Shown here in pieces: positions 23,733-36,060 of a DNA stretch of 64,000 nt. Origin of the DNA: Excoecaria cochinchinensis (taxonomy: Eukaryota > Streptophyta > Magnoliopsida > Malpighiales > Euphorbiaceae); NCBI GenBank assembly GCA_947683425.1, contig CANTUQ010000055.1, positions 25,042,001-25,106,000 of the forward strand, given 5' to 3'. Numbering within the stretch: the stretch's first letter is position 1; each line of letters opens with the position of its first letter. Made by a program: the position numbers and the translations under genes. The notes below the pieces were generated by a model. That model saw only the letters and a list, made by a program, of their open reading frames with translations, was not told the DNA's origin and searched no databases.

Positions 23733-24706
23733 TAAATAACAAAGGAAAAGGTAAAAAAGTGAATAAAAAAAGAATAAAAAATGAAATAAAAAGGTTAAGT
23801 CTATGGCAAATATCACTTAATATAAATAAAAACACAATAAATTTAAAGATTTACATTTTGATTAAATGAATATAAACAAGAAATAAAAGTAATATAAAAA
23901 ATAAATAAACAAATAAATAAAAATAAATATGAGATCAAGACTAGAATGTTTATCCTCACATTTCGGATTTAATAGTATGAGGAAAGATGATTGATTTTCC
24001 TTATTTTGATTTACAAAATATTAGATAAAAAATAATCTAAAAACTTTTCTCTAAAAAATAATTTAAAAATTTTATTTTTACAAAATCAAATACAAAATTG
24101 GATTTCAAACACAAAAAATTATTCTCTTTATTTCAAAATCAATTTTTCATCCAAAAAAACAATGTAAGTATTTGGAAGAAATTAATTGAAGGGAAAAGAT
24201 AAAAAAAAAATAACAAGTGAGAAAATTGGATTTTTAAGAACAAAGAATTGTTTTTTTAATCTCAAAATCAATTATTCTTCAATAATATTCAATCTTAAAT
24301 GTTTATAAGAAATTTTATTGAAGTAAGTGAAGAAAAGAATTGAAAAAGAAGAATAAAAAATGCCAAACTCAAGAAAAGAAAAGAAAAACTGCCTCAAAAG
24401 AAATCCTTCTTTTTTCTTCCAATAATTTTCTATTTATATCAATGAAAATGGAAAACCAAATTAATTAAGGAAAGAAAGTGAATTTTTATCAAATTTCCCT
24501 TAATTTAGGTTCAAAAATGGGTATTATCATCAAAAATCCCGAAAAATATGAGAAAAAATAAAAAAATAAAAAAAATCCGAAATTTAGGTAAAAAACAAAT
24601 TTTCACAAGAACATCATCACTTCCAACTTTTTTTTTTCATGTGAACAAGCGTCTAATCATCATTGGGTAACCCTGATCTAGACTGGCTCGGGACCTGGTG
24701 TCTACA
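22652..24706 (-). mobile_element. 5' LTR of Tat element B
   Basis: Reads TGTAGACACCAGGTCCCG at 24706 (minus strand) and ends GCATCACA at 22652, next to the PBS. Only 2.06 kb, shorter than its relatives by internal loss. It contains the AAT microsatellite at 23674-23732 and the internal PBS-like 11-mer at 22820-22830. Confidence 0.88.
23674..23732. repeat. (AAT)n microsatellite in LTR
   Basis: About 19 AAT units inside the LTR. The related LTRs have ATT/AAT runs in the same part (28385-28470 degenerate, 43485-43510 short, 57212-57314 long). Confidence 0.95.
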
Positions 24707-27202
24707 TCTAATTAAGGTAAAATTTATATAAAAACATAAATTGTAGTGCTTAGATCTGAATTTGATGAAAACATGTATGTAAGTAAATTGGTTGTGAGTA
24801 GATTGAAAATAAACTTAAATGATGTTATAGTGACTTTGATTGAGATTGATTTTAGTTATAAAATTGGTTAAAAAAGGGAAGTGAAGTTATTGTTAAGACA
24901 AAGTATTGAGAAATGGGGACTTAGGATGGTTTGTTGTGTAGAATGACTGTTTGGGTTCTTTAGATGGTTTGGAAGCAAGAACAGGGCATGACTGTGTTTT
25001 CCAAAAAAGCACAGCTGTGCTCTGTTGTAATTTGAAGAACACAACAGTGCCTCACGGCAGTTAGGAAATCCTACCCACTGTTAGACCGCCTTCTAGATAG
25101 AATAATTTGTTTTGCTTTATGCCTCACGGTGGTCATGAAACCTTGCCCACTATGACATCGCATTCTGGATTGAAAAAGTTGCATTTGCATTGTGCCTCAT
25201 GGTGGTCAGGAAATCTTGCCCACTATGTGAATGCACTTTTATATGAATGTATCTGCATGTTACCGTCATTGCGGTGGTCAGGAATACCTGCCTGCCATGA
25301 GCCCCCTGTTTTTCAGAATTTAATTGTTAATTATGATATCAAATAAAACCCAACTTGAGTTCAATTAAATATATTATGTGTTTAATCATATTAAAGGATA
25401 TTTAATAAGTCCGGTAGTCATAATATGCAAGTTTACATGAATTGAAAGAATTATTATATTAATTATGTATTATGCTTATATACATTATGTTCAAATATGC
25501 TTAATGAGCTTGAATTTTATGATAAAATGAGAAATTTGGATATGTGAATTATCTGTAAGGGTAAAATACACTAGCATCGCCTGCTTATATTGAGTAGTGG
25601 ATAAATAGGCATGCCTATAGGGACCATAAATGCTGTAGCCTACTGTTCTGTTTTATTGTCCCCGTTTGGGTCATTATTTTGACCCCTTTTGGGTCACCTT
25701 TTGTCACATAAATATAAATAATATAATTGACTTCTAATGTACCTATGGGTACTAATATTCAGTACTCCTGTTATCCACTTCCATTGGGAATGCAAGTAAC
25801 TTCGTGTTTGATATATGTTATTAAATGATATAGAAATATATACTTATGGAAGATATGTGACGTGTTTAACGTGTATTGTCTATTAACATGTTCAAGATGT
25901 TTGATTATTGTCTATTATTTGCATTCGTCATGTGTGTGTAAACTGGACTACTGCTGTGAGTGATCGTAAATGTCATGTTAATTCCCCACTAAGCTATATG
26001 CTTAGCATGAGTGTTTTATCCGTGTAGGTACCGAAGATAGAGTGAACATTAAGGATATCCCGCAGTCACCAAGGCCAGCACATCAGTAGAAGTTCTTGCA
26101 TGTAGATCCTGCATTTTCATACAAGTATTGTAAATGTAATCCTTTTGTTTTAAATATATACCTTAAACTTGTATAATGGCACATATGCAAATAAAATAAT
26201 CTTGTTTTGTAAGACAATTAGAATTCTATTATAAGTAATATGAGTAACAGTATTATGTAATGAAAGGGAATTTTATAATTCTAGTTTGATGAATGTTTGA
26301 ATGTAACAAGTATTTGTAGGGTTTTGCATTTAGTTTGGTGACACCTTTTGCTCATCCTAGTGAACTTGCCTTGCCTTGGTATGGTTTGCTATGTACAGGT
26401 TAGGGGTTTACAAGAATTTTGATTCAAGACTACATATTAGTGAAACCCCTCAAGAAATTGGAAGAAATTTGAAGGACAAGTGAAGAGAAGTGAGTGTTAC
26501 TATTCATATGAATAGTAACCCACAAATTAGGTATTCTATTAATAGGGTTTGAATTTTTTTAATGCATGATTTAGAGTTAGTTAAATGCATAAATGCTTGG
26601 TTTTAATTTGGTTGAAATTTTTTTCATAAAGGAGAAGAAGAAGGAAAAAGAAAAGAAAAGGACAAAGACAAGGGAAAGAGAATTAAAGGAAGACATTAAG
26701 TTAAAAAAGCCAGAAGAATTGATTTTTGGCTTCAAAAGGTTAGTTACACAACAAATCCGTTATTCCCAAAATGTGCATGATTATGTAAGTTAGTGCTTCT
26801 CCATGGATGATTGATTTTACATGAATTAGTTTAGGGCTTTGTTTTAGTGTGTAATTATTATGTTATTGTTGTGATTAAGTTGATGAGTTTGTGTGTTGAT
26901 GATTATAATGTTACCTTGGCCGAATTCCTTGAGATGGTTAGGAGCAAGTCTATTTTGTTTAATTGATGCTATTTTATTCTTAATTGAAAAGTCTTAAATT
27001 GGAATTAAGTTGATTCCTTGAAGGGCTTAGATCAAGTCTTAGCCGAATTGAATCTTTGGTTGTAATTGGAATTGAAACAATGCTTTTATGGTATGTAATG
27101 CTATGTATTAATGAGATAATGAATAGAATAAAATAATTGATTGAATTGCTTAATTATGTATGTTATGTATATGCTTGAATCATAAGAATTAGGAAGGATG
27201 TG
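24707..27202 (+). mobile_element. Tekay-like LTR sequence, left part
   Basis: Without ORF. Shared with the LTR at 35590-39055: 'gataaataggcatgcctatag' (25600), the 'ccccactaagc...tta-gca' block (25985) followed by a CCGTGTAGG-type stretch, and 'cagtagaagtt' (26090). In that LTR the blocks lie at 37266, 38682 and 38780. The sequence is interrupted at 27203 by a Tat solo LTR and goes on at 31609. The parts after 26330 have no partner in the window. Confidence 0.6.
25049..25305 (+). repeat. four-copy tandem repeat of about 72 bp
   Basis: Copies start at about 25049, 25119, 25194 and 25266 with core GCCTCACGGTGGTCAGGAAA and CTTGCCCACTATGA. They lie in the LTR region where the related LTR (36660-36890) has CACGACTCGTG repeats. 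Confidence 0.8.
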
Positions 27203-27296
27203 TGTGACGCGCGCCGAAGCCCGGGGCGCCCCGAACTGCCCGCTTCTAGGGCCTGAAGGAGAGGTTCATAAAAACTTGTAAAAAAATTACAAGTGC

Positions 27297-27655
27297 GTCC
27301 ATTTTGGGCAACAAGGAGGTTTCTTGGAGTCGGCACCCAATAGAACATTGGGAAAGGTCGTCTAGCCTCAGTGAGCCTAAGACAACGCTGCTATGTCCAT
27401 TATAGGCAAGCCGGAGGTGTCTTGCAGGCTTCCACCCTAATGATAGGATGGTCATCTAGCCTCATACTTGGGCAAACCAGAGGTGTCTTGGAGGTATCCA
27501 CCCTAATAGAACATTAGGATGGCTCTCTCGCCTCGTGGCGCCTAGAACTGTGCAATTTTGAGCCTTTTACAGGACACAAGAGGTGTCTTGAAGGCCCCAT
27601 CCCAATAGAAAATTGAGATGGCCCTCTCGCCTCGTTGAGCCCAAAGACCAGAGTA
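27297..27655 (-). repeat. tandem repeats of about 70-100 bp near the LTR end
   Basis: Four units of the type 'ggaggtttcttggagtcg-cacccaatagaacattgg-aaggtcgtctagcctca-tgagcc' follow one another (about 27305, 27415, 27480, 27580). The C LTRs have three units (42365-42640, 53762-54045). The first unit holds the PBS-like 11-mer, here with one mutation. Confidence 0.8.
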
Positions 27656-29020
27656 GGTTCGGGACTTCCCATTTATTCATACCTTGATTGAGTTTATAAT
27701 TGAGTTTTGAATTTAGCGTTTTATCCCATTTCTCATTCAATTCGGTGCAATTAAATTAAAGCGCAAATTATCCATTCAAAGGCAAGCAGTAAATAAATAA
27801 AGCATAATTAAAGTAAAGTGCATGAAAATAAATTTCAATAAAACTAGGGGCGGAATACAACCCCCATTATAAATAAAATACAAATCATACATAAATCGGG
27901 ATATTGATTAAGAATGAGGACGTTGGTCCTTGCATGCGTACTTTTAAAAAGGGTGTTAAAGGTGATGGTTTATTTGGTTATGAAAAACTAGGACATTGGT
28001 CCCATTTTTATTTAGAAAAAATACCAAATTAATTAATAGAAATATTTTTGTGATTTTCTTTTTAACGTGCATAAATAATTTTATTAAAGATTACATAGCA
28101 AAATAAATGAAAAAGCCAAACAAATGAAATATTACAAATAAAGCAATTAAATATCTAACCCAAACGAGTTTTCTGGATCTCCTCGTATGCTCGCAAAAAT
28201 GTAAAAAATAAGTTGTCCAATAAAAATAAAACACCAATGAAATAATGTTAGTAATTAAAATGATAAGATCAATTAAATATATAAAATAAATGAGAAAAAT
28301 GTGTTATGAATGACAAATGAATTAAATGATGTGATTGAAATAAATGAAAAAATGTTAATGAATTAATACATAAAAATATATACATGATAATGATAATAAT
28401 GAATAATGAAAATAAATTAATAAATGAATAAACAATGAATATATATGATAATAATAATGAAAGAGAATGATAAAAATGAATAAAAAAATAATGAAAATAA
28501 TTAAATGAATGACGTGATTAATTGATGTTATCCCAATTAACTTAAAATATTTACATGGCAAAAAGATTAATAAAAATGAATTAATTAATTATATGTTGAA
28601 AATAATGAGCAATCGATATTTACGTGAACAAGAATAAAATAATATATAACATATTAAATAAAACAAATATAAACTAATAAAATAAATGAATGAATGAAAA
28701 TAATAAAAATGTACATGAGTAATTAATTAAATACAAAAATAATAAAAAAAATAAGGAGATTGAGCCGAGAATGTTTACCCTTAGAGTTTCGGATTTGATG
28801 AAGGTAAAAAATGACATTGATTTCCTTGTTTGTGGTTTGCAGGATTAAAATTGGATGATAAAATGTTGAAATTTTATTTCAAGGAAAAAGATAGAAAAAA
28901 TGATCAAAAATTTTTTAAGAACAAAAAAATTAATTTCTTTGCCTAAAGAATTATTTTTATTTATAAAAATGCAAAACAATCTCAAGAACAAACAATTATT
29001 TTTTTTTGTCACAAGAAAAA

Positions 29021-29432
29021 AAATCATTTTAAAAACTTGTTTTTAGAAAATGAAATGAAAATTAGATTTTAGGAACAAACAATTATTTTATTTGCCCAAA
29101 ATCAATTGTTCATCAAAAAGGATTCAAAATAAGAAAAAAAAAAACCTTGAAAAAAGTCTAATTGAAAAACAAAGATAAAAAATTGAACTTTGAGAGCAAA
29201 TTATCAATTTATTTGTCTCATAAAAAAAATCATTTTAAAAACTTGTTTTTAGAAAATGAAATAAAAATTAGATTTTAGGAACAAACAATTATTTTGTTTG
29301 CCCAAAATCAATTGTTCATAAAAAAGGATTCAAAATAAGAAAAAAAAAACCTTGAAAAAAATCTAATTGAAAAACAAAGATAAAAAATTGAACTTTGAGA
29401 GCAAATAATCAATTTATTTGTCTCAAAATTAA
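29021..29432 (-). repeat. 206-bp direct duplication within the LTR
   Basis: The segment starting 'aaatcattttaaaaacttg' occurs at 29021 and again at 29227 with few changes. It is absent as a duplication from the LTR at 42279-44950. Confidence 0.85.
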
Positions 29433-29604
29433 ATTCATCAACAAAACCTCTTCTCAAAGTATGTTTGGAAGAAATTGTGTTGGAAAAATAATGAAAGATG
29501 AACTTTTTTCTTTTGATTTTTGCTTGGAAAAAATCTGGAAATTTTTAGAAAGAATTTCCAAAGGAAGAAGAAGAGAAAACCTCAAAAAACCTAATAAAAA
29601 AAAT

Positions 29605-29625
29605 CCCCCCCCCCCCCCCCCCCCC
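29605..29625. repeat. homopolymer of 21 C
   Basis: A 21-base C run lies nine bases before the start of the copia solo LTR. The related LTR at 44455 has only four C at this place. Length may be affected by sequencing. Confidence 0.9.
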
Positions 29626-29633
29626 TTGATTTT

Positions 29634-31168
29634 TGCTAGTGGTTATGCCCTAGGCCAAACATTTGGACCTTGATGTAATCATTGCATTTTCATTTATATA
29701 ATGGTTTTCTTCAAATTTATATTATTGGCATGTTACATTATTGTAATGTTTATGAATAATTATGTTATTTGTGTTATTTCTAGTCATTTATCACTAAAGG
29801 GCATAAAGATAAATTAAGACTAGTATAGATTTGCATTGATAATCATGGGATGATTATATATGTTGATATAAATCAAATCTATAGGTACTTGCTAGAGACC
29901 CACTATAAGATCACTTCATGGGATAGTGTTATAAGTGATCTTATAATAGATATATTATTGAATCCATTGACCTGAGGTTATCATGGTTTCCTACATAAGG
30001 AACATTATGTTTTGACGTAATCAAACGTTATCTTTAATCGGATAATTATAAAGGTTATGATTGGACATAATGAGATTTATGCAGAGAAAAATGAACAATC
30101 AAGATGGAATTTGTCCCTCTCTTATGAGAGAGATATCTATTGGGCCCCTCGATAAGTAGGACTGTAAAATGCATGGCCGTGCTCAAATGAATTTATAGTG
30201 TGATCAATGTCATTTGAATTTATCAGTCTACTTAGTGATTGAGAAATTATATGTTTGAACAATTTAAGTTTGACATGGACCATGACTTATATTCAAACAA
30301 GATATCGTGTGGCAAAAGGATAATAACATATTCTGTTGTCAGGTTAAAATCGGACTAACGATATTTATATTATTTGGGTAGTCATAATGTCTTGCAAGAG
30401 ACCAATTATGACTTGTGGGATTATTATGAGATTAGGCCCACTGCCAACATAATATAAATCTATTGGGTCACACACCAAGACCCAAATGAACAAAATGGAT
30501 TTTATTAGTTTATTTCGGAATAAAATATAAATATAGGTATTTATATTTAATTTCGAAATTGCACATTTATATATATATTTATATACATATATATATATCT
30601 CTTATTTTGAATATGAGATAATAATATGTATTAATATGATATTTCTTATTATTTTGAATAAGAAATAAATAAATAAATATATATATATATATATATAATG
30701 AAAATATCTCTTAATTTTGAATTAGAGATAATATCATTATTAAGTGTTTAAAACTTATTTACATGTATATAGATACATGTTAATAAAAGAAGTCTAACCT
30801 AATAAAAACTCTACTCACGTTCTTCAATGTGATAGAGGTTAGAGTGGCTGTATTCTTCATTATTAGAGAAAAAAAGAAAAACCCTAGTCACCATTCTTCT
30901 TTGAGAAAGAAAGAAAAGAAAAATCCATTCGCACCTAAGGGAGCTAGCACCCCTGCGAACTTTTGTTCATCGGTTCATCGTGTGGATACAGTTAGAGGGT
31001 GTTCGTAATCAAAGCAGCACCTAAAGTCCGAGATAAGGCGTTATTTTCGTTCTAAAGGTTAGTAAATCTTTATCTGTTCCTTTTAAATCAATTGAATATA
31101 TATGGATCCTGTTTCGGGTTTCGATTTTATTCCGCTGCGTTTAATTTGAATTATTCCGATGAAACCCA
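29634..31168 (+). mobile_element. solo LTR (copia-like), copy 1, inside the Tat LTR
   Basis: Starts TGCTAGTGGTTATGCCC and ends near CCGATGAAACCCA. It is collinear over its length with 39979-41555 (same start, 'tgggcccctcgataagtaggactg' and 'gggagctagcacc-ctgcga' blocks in the same order). No clean TSD is visible; ends are slightly decayed. There is no internal region or PBS, hence solo LTR. Confidence 0.8.
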
Positions 31169-31608
31169 ATTCATCGTTTTCTTTTCATATGAAGAAAATA
31201 AGAAAATAAAAATAATTAAAGGGATAAGAACTAATTAAATTAGATATTAACTATTTTAAATTTTAAAAATTGAAAAAAACCTGAAAATCCCTTTAAAAAA
31301 GTGATGAAAATTTGAATTTTGTGGAAAAAAATCGGAAAAAATCAGTTTTTGGGCGAAATTGGCCATTTGCGTAGCTGCCGCGTGCCGACAGTCGCGTAAT
31401 TTTTTTTTATTTTTAAATTTAACTAAAAAAACTATAATTTCTAAACTCCATTTTTCAAATCTAATTTTCTAAATATTTTTTATTTTTTTCACTCTAAAAT
31501 GCAAGTTTGACAAGGAAATTACCACTTTCAACCTTTTTGCCTGTGACAAGGCATCTTATCATCATCGGATAACTCTGATCTGGGCTGTATCAGAACCTGG
31601 TGTCTACA

Positions 31609-32069
31609 ATGTACGATTTTGATTTCGTTAAATGCTACCATTATTTGAAAGGATGTTATGATGAAAATGACATGTAAGAAATGAGAAAAATAGGGTGTGA
31701 CTAATGAAATGGAAAGGGGCATCAAAGAAAGGATGAAGTGGAAATTATGAATTAAAATGTTAAATTGAAATGCAATCTTAATGAGTTTAAATAAAGTGAA
31801 AATTGATAATATTGCCCTTATGAGTAATAGGATAATTTTCTAGCCGTATAAAATTGTGATTATAGCTAAGTATTGGATATGAGATCCAAATTGTAGATTA
31901 GTGAAAACCTATTGATAGAAAATGAGGGTAGTGCTCAGTCGTGAACCCTTAAATTCTAGTGTGAAAAGAGTAGCATCAAGTTTCGACCTCTTTTTATACA
32001 GGGTTGGAGTGTAGTGTCAGGTTTTAACTGTTTTAATCCAAATAGGTTTATATGACCTAGTGTCTTGCG
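31609..32069 (+). other. right flank of the Tat solo LTR, older LTR-like DNA
   Basis: Continuation of the sequence broken at 27202. No ORF or motif beyond AT-rich LTR-like text. Confidence 0.4.
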
Positions 32070-34827
32070 TGTAATGCCCTTTATCTATACCTGTAAAACC
32101 CTATACATAATGCATACATTCAATTCCCATACTTCCACATGTTTAAAGGTGTGATTTAAAGCTATTTATGTTTAACGGTTTAGGCGTGGCAACGTTATTT
32201 AGGCATACATATTCATATTGCATTTTTTAACAACAAATAATGCCATTATAATATTCTACTAGCCTTACCGTGCTTTAATAAGTAAATGGTAATACATATT
32301 CATAATCAGTAAATTTTTACAAACTTGTTCTTACTACAAAATCTAATTACATGGACATAAACCGTACATAACGAAAAATATCAAACCCTACAAGCTTCAT
32401 ACTTTACTTCAGTTGGCCTAGGACTTTGTAGTCTGTCCTTAACCCACGACCTACATGAGTAAAACATCGTGTTAAGCTTATAAGTTTAAAGGGAAAATCT
32501 CAATTTGAACGACCTCTCATAGAAGTCATTCACAAGCATACAAATATGAACAATATATTTAACATAATTATGCATAAAATACAAATATGCCATATTTAAA
32601 CCAAATATATCACAAAAACCTATTCTTTAAGAACAAATTTATTTTAATATTGTATAGATTTAGTTTATTATCATATTTCTCTATGTCACTTTTCACATAT
32701 ATCACATTTTAATTCATTTTCTATAGTTAGCTTGCGCCTTTCTGTGGATGTGGATAATAGGTGTTGTAGATAGTCGTAGGTGTTGTAGATAGTCGTAGGT
32801 ATCGCATATAGATACCTGTAGGTACCACATGTAGATACCGGAAGGTACTACATATAAATACCTATAGATACCAGACTATAGAGATGATCCAGTCTCACTA
32901 TAGACACTATAGGTGCCAGACTGTAGTAGCTACAATGTAACCCTGCTAGGCATGCCAGTAGCTGCAATGTAACCTTGCTAGACATGCTTATCTATCCACA
33001 ACCAAGTCATTAAGCAGGATATAGTATCTATACTTCTTTTATTAGCTTTTACATTTAACTAAGTCAATGGTATATCAAGCTCAGACCAATTGATATACTT
33101 ATGTTCATTATTACCAATAATATTCCACACACATACTTTATGGGTGCATTTTTATATTTAATATTTCCTTTATAAGATATTATGCATATAGTCATTTACT
33201 TATAAGAAACATATTCTTAAGTCACATACATGACTATATATTTTATACATTCAAACATTTGATATACACACATTGTATTCCAAGGTTTAAGCATAATTTA
33301 AGTTTGGTTATACACATAGATAACCATAAATCTACTCCTTGTACACCAAAGTCAAGTATACATCTATATATTCAAGTGAACATAAATTATACAACATCAT
33401 ATAAACTTCATTCAAACACTAGCATTCTCATATACCATTTGTATACCTTAAATATACCCTATTTCACAAGCTCCCATAGGTTTGGCCTCCTAAGTGACAT
33501 CCTTAAATGGATGCCTAAAATTTTTCCAATGCTATGGACATATATTTCTAGGTGGTATAAGGTCTCTCATAAAGTTTTGTTTTTCAAATAACCTATGTGT
33601 ACCATTGGTATACTTTAGATATACCAAATGTATACCAAAATCCTTCACTTTAATGCATTCGGACTCCAAGTTGTCCACAACCTCCAAATGCTCTAAAATT
33701 ATTTCACGATCACACACATGTCCTTTTACATATTATAAAAGGTCCCATATAGCTCAATTAGTCAAAATTCCTTGATATACCATTAGTGTACCTCTTGTAT
33801 ACCAATTGTATACCATTCCACTTTATAAATGCTAGGTTCGACCAACCATGTGACCTCTCCTACTAAGTGCTCTTAAATTTTTATACCATTATACAAATTC
33901 ATATTTTCATATTCTAAGAAGTTTCATATAATTAAATTGGCTAAATTATTTGAATATACAATAGGTATACCTTGTGTATACCTAATGTATACCATTTGAT
34001 ATTAGGAGAGTTAGGTTCACCCCATGCATTAGCTCATCGCAATTCAACAAATCAAGCTTAAATCAACTTATATGCAATAATTACACATCATTAAAAACTC
34101 ATGTCAAGCTACTTTATGCCAAAATCCACACACATACATGTAAATTGAGGATTTCCCATACCTTAGCAAATGGCCTAACTTGATTTCTTTATCTCTCTTC
34201 TTTATCCTTGGCTTTATTTTTGCTTCTTTCCTCCACTAAAAAACATTATGAACCCATATCAACCCCTTACTCAATTCATGGCACAATTCCCTTAACTTTA
34301 AAACATAAAAGAGAAGAAGAAAAAGCCAGATTATCACATTAACTTACCTTAATTTTGCCTTTGATCTAATTCTTTCTTTTCCTTTCTTAATCTCCTTAGA
34401 GATGTGAGCGTGTGTGTGTTTTTGGAGAGAAAAAAGACGAGAATTCTGAATTTTGGGTTCTATTTTGGTTTGGCAACCTTAAGGAATTCTTCTCTATGTA
34501 TTTTTCTTCCAAATTCTAGAATGCCACATGTCCATTTTCAATTTGTCATGACTTTTCAACTTTATGTATTGACAATTCTACTCCAAAACTTCTTTTAATC
34601 CCACATTTGCATGTAATTTAACTTCATTTACATATTAACATATATCTTTTATTTATTTATGCATTTGCATCTCAATTTAATTTAATTACAAAATTGCTCC
34701 TAAACTGTTAAACTATTTCCATATATGTCCCTTTAACTATTCTTTTACTTACTTAACCTTTATTATACACCTCCTAATCTAACTTAAATATTCCATGGTG
34801 CTACTAGGATATATTTTAGAGCTTACA
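32070..34827 (-). mobile_element. 3' LTR of a minus-strand Tekay-like element
   Basis: In plus reading TGTAATGCCC...GCTTACA, with TG/CA ends. On the high side it is followed by the inverse of a purine tract and 'cgaggatgaaatt', the typical end of chromovirus (Tekay/Del) internal regions, which fixes orientation and end. It includes two peculiar zones: 'gatacc/ggtatc'-rich at 32750-32890 and GTATACC clusters at 33260-34010. Confidence 0.75.
33260..34010. repeat. degenerate tandem repeat of about 170-180 bp with GTATACC clusters
   Basis: Clusters of two or three GTATACC/GGTATAC words recur at about 33430, 33600, 33776 and 33956. Between them the text is loosely alike ('cctcctaagtg', 'cctctcctactaagtgctc', 'ctccaaatgctc'), as in old tandem duplications. 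Confidence 0.6.
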
Positions 34828-35087
34828 TTTCTCTCCCATTTAAAAATAATTTCATCCTCGAAATTAAAATATGTAGTAAAGAGTTACGGATACTGAGCCT
34901 TTATGGTCGTTTCAGGTCCCCAAGTTGCCTTATTTATTCATAGTGTTGCCAGAGTACCTTTACAAGTGGAGTTTTCTTATTTCTCCACTGTTTCATTTCT
35001 TTAGCAAAAATTCTCACTGGCTTTTCATCATATGATAAATCTAGTTGAACGTGTATATTTTGCACATGAAGCGCATGTGACGCATCT
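34828..35087 (-). pseudogene. integrase C-terminus with chromodomain-like end, Tekay-like, fragment
   Basis: Minus-strand translation gives 'LDLSYDEKPVRILAKEMKQWRNKKTPLV'-like text (given here in part) followed by 'VKVLWQHYE' and a stop where chromoviruses have the aromatic VxW...ATWE chromodomain end. In these elements the domain guides integration to marked chromatin. The frame ends 60 bp before the purine tract 'ggatgaaattatttttaaatgggagagaaa' (split here by position) and LTR. The rest of pol is missing: the fragment is cut at 35088. Confidence 0.7.
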
Positions 35088-35589
35088 TGTAATGCCTAAA
35101 ATTATACCCAAACTATATAAAAGTGTGTTTAGGATGAAACCATAATCAAATATGCATGATTAAATGATTAGTATATCGTAAAGGACACAACCGTCATTAA
35201 TTATAAAGATGCAGTAAATTGGTAAAATGTTAAAATATATCATGCATGCATGAAAGGAATTATATCATGGGCCAATGTGTATTAATAAAGCCTAATTAGA
35301 TGCTAAAGTGTGAACAAATAAATATAAGGGATCAAATTATAATAACATTTTAGTCAAAAAGTAAGGCTAATTAAAAATGGGCAAGTGTGTTTCTAGAAGG
35401 CAAGAACAAACTTCATGCATACAAATTGGAGGAGTGGTTGGCTAAAATAGGAATCAAGAATTTAGAATTCCTTCTCCCTTCTTTCACCCAAATTACACAC
35501 AAACTTAGGAGGAATTAGGCATTAAGAGAGGAGGAGCAAGTGTGAGTGCTTAAGCCTTACTTTTTAACTAAATTGTTATTATCATGTAT
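35088..35589 (+). mobile_element. LTR fragment starting TGTAATGCC
   Basis: TGTAATGCCTAAAATTATACCC at 35088 looks like a chromovirus LTR start in plus orientation, with TATATAAAAG at 35115. It is broken by the next LTR at 35590. No partner copy is in the window. Confidence 0.5.
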
Positions 35590-35923
35590 TGTAACAAACC
35601 AAAAAGTACCCTACAAGGGTTTATGCACATTAAGGATAATTGGTGACCAAAATTGTGCAAGTTGAAGTGTTAGGTATACTAAATGGATAATTTAAGAATT
35701 AATGTCAAAATTTTGGCAAGTGTGGCCAATAGTAAATTGTGAAGTGTGGAATTTGGACTTGATTGAAAGAATGGAGATTAATTTAGTGGGCCAATGAGAA
35801 GGATTAGTAAGTTATAAGTGTCTATGCATGAGGATATAAGAGTTGAGGGATTAAAAAGAGAATTTGACAAAATAGCTAGATTGGACCAATTGCAAGGTGA
35901 CATGCGGCAAGGAATTAGAAGAA

Positions 35924-35931
35924 GTATAAAA
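35924..35931 (+). promoter_or_regulatory. TATA box of the Tekay-like LTR
   Basis: GTATAAAAGAAGAG, followed by GA-rich and CT-rich leader sequence; the 3' LTR keeps it at 42237-42244. Confidence 0.6.
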
Positions 35932-35994
35932 GAAGAGAGAGAAGGAGAGAGAGGGCAGAAAACTGCTCTCCCCTCTCTTGTTCCCATATTTCCC

Positions 35995-36060
35995 TCTTCC
36001 TCTTCTTCTTCTTCTTCTTCTTCTTCTTCTTCTTCTTCTTCTTCTTCTTCTTCTTCCTCT
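35995..36060 (+). repeat. (TTC)n microsatellite
   Basis: About 20 TTC/CTT units directly downstream of the TATA region. The poly-Ser and poly-Glu frames here are artefacts of this run. Confidence 0.95.

Larger units (their letters stand above)
20540..24706 (-). mobile_element. Tat-lineage element B, truncated after gag
   Basis: In minus orientation: 5' LTR (24706-22652), PBS (22650-22633), leader, gag relic (21723-20600), then an abrupt end near 20540 in AT-rich DNA. Pol, 3' UTR and 3' LTR are missing. The gag still contains the central domain that copies C and D lack, so B represents the fuller form of the family. Confidence 0.85.
27203..31608 (-). mobile_element. Tat-family solo LTR, interrupted by a copia solo LTR
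   Basis: In plus reading TGTGACGCGCGCC...GGTGTCTACA, that is a complete LTR in minus orientation. The flanks are ATGTG (27198-27202) and ATGTA (31609-31613), a 5-bp duplication with one change. No PBS, PPT or internal region adjoins, so LTR-LTR recombination is likely. Without the inserted LTR at 29634-31168 it is about 2.9 kb, equal to the 5' LTR of element D. Confidence 0.85.

Noticed and set aside
32700..33000. Possible gene for a repeat protein in the GATACC-rich zone
   Set aside because: Stops in all frames; part of an LTR.
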